A stretch of DNA of 5,006 bases from Bacteroidota bacterium (GTDB lineage Bacteria; Bacteroidota; Bacteroidia; Bacteroidales; UBA1402): NCBI GenBank assembly GCA_030706285.1, contig JAUZOU010000245.1:1-5006 (forward strand), read 5' to 3'. Position 1 is the stretch's first letter. Every line of letters begins with the position of its first letter. Positions 1 through 5,006 of this stretch are shown in pieces. Both the position numbers and the translations under genes were made by a program. The notes beneath the pieces are model-generated. The model was given only the letters and a program-made list of their open reading frames with translations. It did no database searches and was not told where the DNA came from.

Positions 1-3000
1 ACGTCTGGTTGGAAGAAAGCTTGCCGCCCGTGTTTTGAAAAGCTGGGTGGAAGACTTTGTGGATGAGGATACCGGTGAAGTCGTTTCTATTGAACGAAAC
101 GAGGTTATTATTGACCGTGAAACAATTCTCGACAATGATAATATCGATGCCATTCTGGAATCCGGAGCGGCAACCGTATTGCTGCATAAGGAAGATGCGA
201 CCATGTCTGACTATAGCATCATCTACAATACCCTCCAGAAAGATCCAAGTAACTCCGAGAAAGAAGCCGTTCTGTATATTTATCGTCAGCTTCGTAATGC
301 TGAGCCTGCAGATGATGCAAGTGCACGCGAAGTGATCCAAAACCTGTTCTTCTCCGAAAAACGGTATGACTTGGGAGAAGTAGGCCGCTACAGGATCAAT
401 AAGAAGCTGCACCTGACGACCCCGTCTGATACAAAGGTGTTGACGAAAGAAGATATCATTGAGATCATCAAATATTTAATTGAGTTGGTTAACTCAAATG
501 CCGATGTGGATGATATTGACCACTTGAGTAACCGGCGTGTACGAACTGTCGGTGAGCAGCTGAACAACCAGTTTGGTGTAGGTCTTGCCCGTATGGCACG
601 TACTATTCGTGAACGGATGAATGTCCGTGACAACGAAGTCTTTGCTCCGGTTGAACTGATCAACGCGAAAACGATTTCCTCTGTGATCAATTCATTCTTT
701 GGAACGAATGCTTTGTCTCAGTTTATGGACCAGACCAATCCTTTGGCTGAAATGACGCATAAACGTCGTATGTCTGCGCTTGGTCCTGGCGGTTTGTCCC
801 GTGAACGTGCCGGATTCGAGGTTCGTGACGTACACTATACTCATTATGGCCGTCTGTGCCCTATTGAAACACCTGAAGGACCAAATATCGGTTTGATCTC
901 TTCTCTGTGTGTCTTTGCAAAAATCAATGATCTTGGTTTTATCGAAACGCCTTATCGTTCTGTCAAGGATGGTGTTGTTGATTTGACAAAGATCGCTTAT
1001 CTGACGGCAGAAGAAGAAGAAGGAAAGGTTATTGCTCAAGGCAATGCTCCGTTGGATGCTGAAGGCAATTTCCTGCTCAATCGTGTCAAATGCCGCCTTG
1101 ATGCTGATTTCCCTGTGGTTGCTCCTGGCGAAGTGGAAATGATGGACGTATCACCAACACAGATTGCTTCCATCGCCGCAGCGCTGATTCCTTTCCTCGA
1201 ACATGATGATGCGAACCGTGCCCTCATGGGATCGAACATGATGCGTCAGGCGGTTCCGCTGCTCCGTTGTGAAGCGCCGCTTGTAGGTACCGGGCTGGAG
1301 GGACAGCTTATCCGTGACTCTCGTACGCAGATTATGGCTGAAGGTCCCGGAGAAGTTGTTTTCGTTGACGCCACTACCATTCATGTCCGTTATGACCGGA
1401 CTGAAGAAGAAGAATTTGTCAGCTTCGATGACGCTGTCAAATCATATAATATTTCAAAATTTCAGCGAACCAATCAAAGCACAACCATTGACCTGCAACC
1501 GATTGTCCGTCAGGGACAGCGTGTTGAAAAAGGCCAGTTGATGACAGAAGGTTATTCTACCAATAACGGAGAACTCGCTTTGGGTAGGAATCTGAAAGTA
1601 GCGTTCATGCCATGGAAAGGATACAACTTCGAGGATGCCATCGTGCTGAATGAACGGATGGTACATGAAGATATCTTCACGTCAGTCCATGTCGACGAAT
1701 ATTCTTTGGAAGTCAGGGAAACCAAGCGTGGGATGGAAGAGCTTACTTCAGATATTCCGAATGTCAGTGAAGAAGCAACCAAAGATCTCGATGAAAATGG
1801 TATTGTCCGTATAGGAGCTCACATCGAGCCGGGTGATATCCTGATCGGTAAGATTACACCGAAAGGTGAATCCGATCCTTCACCTGAAGAAAAATTGCTT
1901 CGTGCCATCTTCGGTGATAAAGCTGGTGATGTCAAAGATGCTTCTTTGAAAGCAACCCCATCTCTAAGAGGTGTTGTCATTAACAAACGGTTGTTCTCAA
2001 AAGCCGTCAAAAACCGGAAATCACGTCTTACAGACAAAGCGCTGTTGCCTAAGATCGATGAAGAATTCGATGAAGAAGCAGCTAAACTGAAAACGACATT
2101 GGTGGAGAAACTACTGATCCTGACCAATGGCAAAACGTCACAGGGTATTAAAGATAACCTGGGTACTGAAGTGGTGGCCAAAGGTGCCAAGTTCACTGCA
2201 AAAATGCTCGGAGAAGTCAATTACGGTTCCGTTCAGATCAGCAAGTGGACCAGCGATAATGCCAAGAATGAACTGATCCGCGATTTGATTCAGAATTACC
2301 TGCGTAAATACAAGGAACTGGATGCCGCGATGAAACGTAAAAAGTTCAACATCACGATCGGAGATGAGCTTCCTGCAGGTATTGTCCAAATGGCCAAAGT
2401 GTATATCGCCAAAAAACGGAAGATCCGTGTCGGTGATAAAATGGCCGGCCGTCACGGTAACAAGGGTATCGTATCTCGTATAGTCCGTCAGGAAGATATG
2501 CCGTTTCTGGAAGACGGAACGCCGGTCGATATTGTATTGAACCCTCTGGGTGTGCCTTCTCGTATGAACCTGGGACAGATCTTTGAAACGGTACTTGGAT
2601 GGTCAGGTAGAGAGCTTGGTTTGAAGTTTGCCACGCCTATTTTTGATGGAGCAAGTCTGGAAGATTTGAATAAATGGACCGATAAAGCAGGATTGCCAAG
2701 AAATGGTAAAAGCCAGCTTTATGATGGTGGTACAGGTGAGAAATTTGACCAGATGGCTACTGTCGGAGTGGTTTATATGCTGAAGCTTGGCCATATGGTT
2801 GAAGATAAGATGCATGCTCGTTCCATCGGCCCATACTCACTCATTACGCAACAGCCTCTTGGTGGTAAAGCTCAGTTTGGTGGTCAGCGTTTCGGAGAAA
2901 TGGAAGTCTGGGCTCTTGAAGCATTCGGAGCAGCGCATACGTTACAGGAAATTCTGACAATCAAATCAGATGACGTTGTTGGACGTAGCAAGGCATTCGA

Positions 3001-3106
3001 AGCCATAGTGAAAGGTGATCCCATGCCACAGCCTGGTATCCCGGAGTCACTGAACGTGCTCCTTCATGAGTTAAAAGGGTTGGGCCTGAGTATCCAACTG
3101 GACTAA
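1..3106 (+). CDS. rpoB: DNA-directed RNA polymerase subunit beta (RpoB), 5' partial
   Basis: Beta subunit of core RNA polymerase, which forms one side of the active-site cleft in DNA-templated RNA synthesis. The open frame runs from the window edge (first whole codon at base 2) to TAA at 3104-3106, giving 1034 residues. The ATG/TTG codons near base 35 are internal, because the residues before them (GRKLAARVL) are already conserved RpoB sequence. About 235 N-terminal residues are missing, judged from the ~1270-residue Bacteroidales protein. Visible in order (residues counted from base 2): lobe remnant; rifampicin region with LSQFMDQTNPLAEMTHKRR (about 234-260); GYNFEDA with the acidic pair E544-D545; PKGESDPSPEEKLLRAIFGD; a charged insertion at about 660-780, where E. 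coli carries SI2; GDKMAGRHGNKG (811-822), whose two lysines match active-site K1065 and K1073 of E. coli; and the C-terminal domain from QQPLGGKAQFGG (about 950), ending in LSIQLD. No frameshift or lost key residue was seen. rpoC follows 30 bases downstream, so the two are almost certainly co-transcribed. Confidence 0.98.
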   Translation, partial: RLVGRKLAARVLKSWVEDFVDEDTGEVVSIERNEVIIDRETILDNDNIDAILESGAATVLLHKEDATMSDYSIIYNTLQKDPSNSEKEAVLYIYRQLRNAEPADDASAREVIQNLFFSEKRYDLGEVGRYRINKKLHLTTPSDTKVLTKEDIIEIIKYLIELVNSNADVDDIDHLSNRRVRTVGEQLNNQFGVGLARMARTIRERMNVRDNEVFAPVELINAKTISSVINSFFGTNALSQFMDQTNPLAEMTHKRRMSALGPGGLSRERAGFEVRDVHYTHYGRLCPIETPEGPNIGLISSLCVFAKINDLGFIETPYRSVKDGVVDLTKIAYLTAEEEEGKVIAQGNAPLDAEGNFLLNRVKCRLDADFPVVAPGEVEMMDVSPTQIASIAAALIPFLEHDDANRALMGSNMMRQAVPLLRCEAPLVGTGLEGQLIRDSRTQIMAEGPGEVVFVDATTIHVRYDRTEEEEFVSFDDAVKSYNISKFQRTNQSTTIDLQPIVRQGQRVEKGQLMTEGYSTNNGELALGRNLKVAFMPWKGYNFEDAIVLNERMVHEDIFTSVHVDEYSLEVRETKRGMEELTSDIPNVSEEATKDLDENGIVRIGAHIEPGDILIGKITPKGESDPSPEEKLLRAIFGDKAGDVKDASLKATPSLRGVVINKRLFSKAVKNRKSRLTDKALLPKIDEEFDEEAAKLKTTLVEKLLILTNGKTSQGIKDNLGTEVVAKGAKFTAKMLGEVNYGSVQISKWTSDNAKNELIRDLIQNYLRKYKELDAAMKRKKFNITIGDELPAGIVQMAKVYIAKKRKIRVGDKMAGRHGNKGIVSRIVRQEDMPFLEDGTPVDIVLNPLGVPSRMNLGQIFETVLGWSGRELGLKFATPIFDGASLEDLNKWTDKAGLPRNGKSQLYDGGTGEKFDQMATVGVVYMLKLGHMVEDKMHARSIGPYSLITQQPLGGKAQFGGQRFGEMEVWALEAFGAAHTLQEILTIKSDDVVGRSKAFEAIVKGDPMPQPGIPESLNVLLHELKGLGLSIQLD

Positions 3107-3136
3107 GTACTAATTGTTTATTATCTCATACACAAT
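3107..3136 (+). other. rpoB-rpoC intergenic spacer and rpoC translation-initiation region
   Basis: Thirty AT-rich bases lie between the rpoB stop and the rpoC ATG. There is no GGAGG-like element; the bases just before the start read CACAAT, with A at -3. Bacteroidota commonly initiate without a Shine-Dalgarno pairing and rely on an unstructured A/U-rich leader, and this site fits that pattern. I see no stem-loop plus T-run and no match to the Bacteroides -7 box (TAnnTTTG), so neither a terminator nor an rpoC promoter is supported. The spacer is exactly ten codons, has no stop in the rpoB frame, and therefore leaves rpoC in the same frame as rpoB. Confidence 0.8.
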
Positions 3137-5006
3137 ATGGCTTTTAAGAAAGAAACCAAATCAAAAAGCAGTTTTTCGAAAATCACGATTGGACTAGCTT
3201 CCCCTGAAGAAATCCTCGAAATGTCGAGTGGTGAGGTGTTGAAGCCTGAAACCATCAACTATCGTACCTACAAGCCTGAACGTGATGGTTTGTTCTGCGA
3301 ACGGATTTTCGGTCCGGTTAAGGACTACGAATGTCACTGCGGAAAATACAAACGCATCCGGTATAAAGGCATCGTCTGCGACCGTTGTGGTGTTGAGGTG
3401 ACTGAAAAGAAAGTTCGTCGTGAACGTATGGGGCACATCCAGCTGGTTGTACCTGTCGCCCACATCTGGTACTTCCGTTCATTACCCAACAAAATCGGAT
3501 ATCTTCTTGGTCTGCCAACCAAAAAACTGGATTCGATTGTCTATTACGAACGGTACATTGTTATTCAACCTGGTGTTAAGGAAAACGACGGTATTCATAA
3601 AGATGACCTCTTGTCTGAGGAAGAATACCTTGATATTCTGGAAACACTTCCGCGTGAGAACCAATTGCTTGAAGATACCGATCCGAACAAGTTCATTGCC
3701 AAGATGGGTGCCGATGCCATTCGTGATCTGTTGCAACGCATTGACCTCGATAATCTCTCGTTTGAACTGAGGCATCGTGCCAATACGGATACCTCCATGC
3801 AACGTAAAACGGAAGCGCTCAAGCGCCTTCAGGTAGTGGAATCGTTCCGTCAGTCCAAAGGCAAAAACAAACCGGAATGGATGATTATGAACATCATTCC
3901 TGTGATTCCGCCCGAACTGCGTCCGTTGGTACCTCTGGATGGCGGCCGGTTTGCAACGTCCGACCTGAACGACCTGTATCGCCGGGTGATTATCCGTAAC
4001 AATCGTCTGAAACGGCTTATTGAAATCAAGGCTCCGGAAGTCATCCTTCGCAACGAAAAACGTATGTTGCAGGAAGCCGTGGATTCCTTGTTTGATAATT
4101 CACGTAAATCCAGTGCTGTCAAAACGGATGCCAATCGTCCGCTGAAATCTCTTTCCGATTCACTGAAAGGAAAGCAAGGACGTTTCCGTCAGAATCTACT
4201 TGGTAAACGTGTGGACTATTCCGCCCGTTCGGTTATCGTTGTAGGTCCTGAATTAAGAATGCACGAATGTGGTCTGCCGAAAGACATGGCTGCTGAACTA
4301 TACAAGCCGTTTGTTATTCGTAAACTGATTGAACGCGGAATTGTGAAGACGGTGAAATCTGCCAAGAAGATCGTTGACCGTAAGGATCCTGTCATTTGGG
4401 ATATTCTCGAATATGTCATGAAAGGCCATCCGGTACTGCTGAACCGTGCTCCAACCTTGCACCGTCTGGGTATCCAGGCTTTCCAACCGAAATTGATTGA
4501 AGGAAAAGCCATCCAGCTTCATCCACTTGCCTGTACCGCCTTCAATGCCGACTTCGATGGTGACCAGATGGCCGTCCATCTTCCTCTTGGCAATGAAGCA
4601 GTGCTGGAAGCACAGATGCTGATGCTTGCTTCACACAACATTTTGAATCCGGCCAATGGTGCACCTATTACCGTTCCTTCACAGGATATGGTTCTTGGTC
4701 TGTATTACATCACCAAATATCGTGATGATGCTATGGGGCAAGGTCTGACGTTCTATTCTCCAGAAGAAGCCAACATCGCTTATAACGAAGGCAAGGTCGA
4801 TATTCATGCCAAAATTCGTGTGCGCGTCAAAGATGTCGACGAAAACGGCAATCAGGTGATCCGATTGCTCGAGACGTCTGTCGGTCGTGTAACGGTGAAC
4901 GAATTTGTTCCGGACAGTGTCGGATACATCAACGAAGTGCTGACCAAAAAATCATTGAGGGATATCATCAGCCGTGTGATCGCAGCTTGCGGTGTCGCCC
5001 GGACAG
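3137..5006 (+). CDS. rpoC: DNA-directed RNA polymerase subunit beta' (RpoC), 3' partial
   Basis: Beta' subunit of core RNA polymerase. It carries the catalytic magnesium site and the clamp, and pairs with RpoB to form the cleft. ATG at 3137 is chosen because the N-terminus MAFKKETKSK matches the Bacteroidales family start and no ATG, GTG or TTG lies in frame between it and the rpoB stop. The frame is open to the window edge: 623 whole codons of about 1430 expected. Visible: zinc-binding domain with C66, C68, C81 and C84 (YECHCGKYKR, then CDRCGVEVT); a short acidic stretch LPRENQLLEDTDPNKF (about 170-185) absent from E. coli and typical of Bacteroidota as I recall; the PPELRPLVPLDGGRF lid region from 258; clamp helices (about 276-320, with RNEKRMLQEAVDSL), the main sigma-docking surface; switch 2 region GKQGRFRQNLLGKR from 345; and the catalytic loop NADFDGD with D472, D474 and D476 holding Mg2+. 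Bridge helix, trigger loop and C-terminus lie outside. No frameshift was seen. Confidence 0.98.
   Translation, partial: MAFKKETKSKSSFSKITIGLASPEEILEMSSGEVLKPETINYRTYKPERDGLFCERIFGPVKDYECHCGKYKRIRYKGIVCDRCGVEVTEKKVRRERMGHIQLVVPVAHIWYFRSLPNKIGYLLGLPTKKLDSIVYYERYIVIQPGVKENDGIHKDDLLSEEEYLDILETLPRENQLLEDTDPNKFIAKMGADAIRDLLQRIDLDNLSFELRHRANTDTSMQRKTEALKRLQVVESFRQSKGKNKPEWMIMNIIPVIPPELRPLVPLDGGRFATSDLNDLYRRVIIRNNRLKRLIEIKAPEVILRNEKRMLQEAVDSLFDNSRKSSAVKTDANRPLKSLSDSLKGKQGRFRQNLLGKRVDYSARSVIVVGPELRMHECGLPKDMAAELYKPFVIRKLIERGIVKTVKSAKKIVDRKDPVIWDILEYVMKGHPVLLNRAPTLHRLGIQAFQPKLIEGKAIQLHPLACTAFNADFDGDQMAVHLPLGNEAVLEAQMLMLASHNILNPANGAPITVPSQDMVLGLYYITKYRDDAMGQGLTFYSPEEANIAYNEGKVDIHAKIRVRVKDVDENGNQVIRLLETSVGRVTVNEFVPDSVGYINEVLTKKSLRDIISRVIAACGVART

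Noticed and set aside
57..335. A + strand open frame of 92 codons near the window start.
   Set aside because: It overlaps the conserved rpoB frame out of phase and has no family resemblance.
1010..1021. GAA trinucleotide tract (four units), with a similar tract at 1403-1414.
   Set aside because: Both encode runs of four glutamates in surface segments of RpoB. They are too short to be treated as a functional or unstable repeat.
1819..2220. Antisense open frame of 133 codons inside rpoB, with further antisense frames of about 70-115 codons across rpoB and rpoC.
   Set aside because: They lie wholly opposite strongly conserved RpoB/RpoC codons, have no recognisable domains, are rich in Ser, Arg and Phe as expected for complements of coding sequence, and overlap one another in different frames.
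3107..3136. Possible separate promoter or attenuator between rpoB and rpoC.
   Set aside because: The spacer is only 30 bases, has no convincing hairpin, no T-run terminator and no match to the Bacteroides -33/-7 promoter elements.
3420..3770. A + strand open frame of 116 codons inside rpoC in a different frame.
   Set aside because: The rpoC frame through the same bases gives an unbroken, highly conserved protein. The alternative product has no recognisable features and is an out-of-frame shadow.
1..5006. A novel system, mobile element, CRISPR array, or tRNA/rRNA gene within the window.
   Set aside because: Apart from the 30-base spacer, every base is accounted for by two conserved housekeeping genes. 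No inverted repeats, target-site duplications, array-like repeats or tRNA-like folds were noticed.

Overview
This is a core housekeeping window from the RNA polymerase operon of a member of the Bacteroidota, most likely of the order Bacteroidales. It holds most of rpoB (beta subunit, 5' end outside the window) followed, after a 30-base spacer, by the first part of rpoC (beta' subunit, 3' end outside the window). Both are on the + strand. The assignment to Bacteroidota is by recall of the family, not by a search. The RpoC start (MAFKKETKSK, then SPEEILEMSSGEVLKPE), the RpoB stretch with SRERAGFEVRDVHYTHYGRL, and the stretch RETKRGMEELTSDIPNVS all read like Bacteroides/Parabacteroides/Porphyromonas proteins. 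The lack of a Shine-Dalgarno sequence before rpoC agrees with this. Base composition is balanced (GC in the mid-40s percent by eye), which does not separate genera.

Layout: bases 1-3106 encode the last 1034 residues of RpoB, about four fifths of a protein that is near 1270 residues in Bacteroidales. They include the rifampicin-binding region, the FED motif, the lineage insertion, the active-site lysine motif and the C-terminal domain that joins beta'. Bases 3107-3136 are a short AT-rich spacer with no terminator, promoter or Shine-Dalgarno sequence that I can see. Bases 3137-5006 encode the first 623 residues of RpoC, under half of a protein of roughly 1430 residues. They include the zinc-binding domain, the lid and clamp helices, switch 2 and the catalytic NADFDGD loop. 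The bridge helix and trigger loop lie beyond the window.

The two products form the two halves of the catalytic cleft of the core enzyme (alpha2-beta-beta'-omega). Both reading frames are intact and all the catalytic residues expected in these segments are present. I found no mobile element, RNA gene, repeat array or hidden extra gene, and no sign of a new biological system. The points worth a second look are modest: rpoB and rpoC share a frame and are separated by a single stop codon, and a few drug-contact positions allow predictions of sensitivity.
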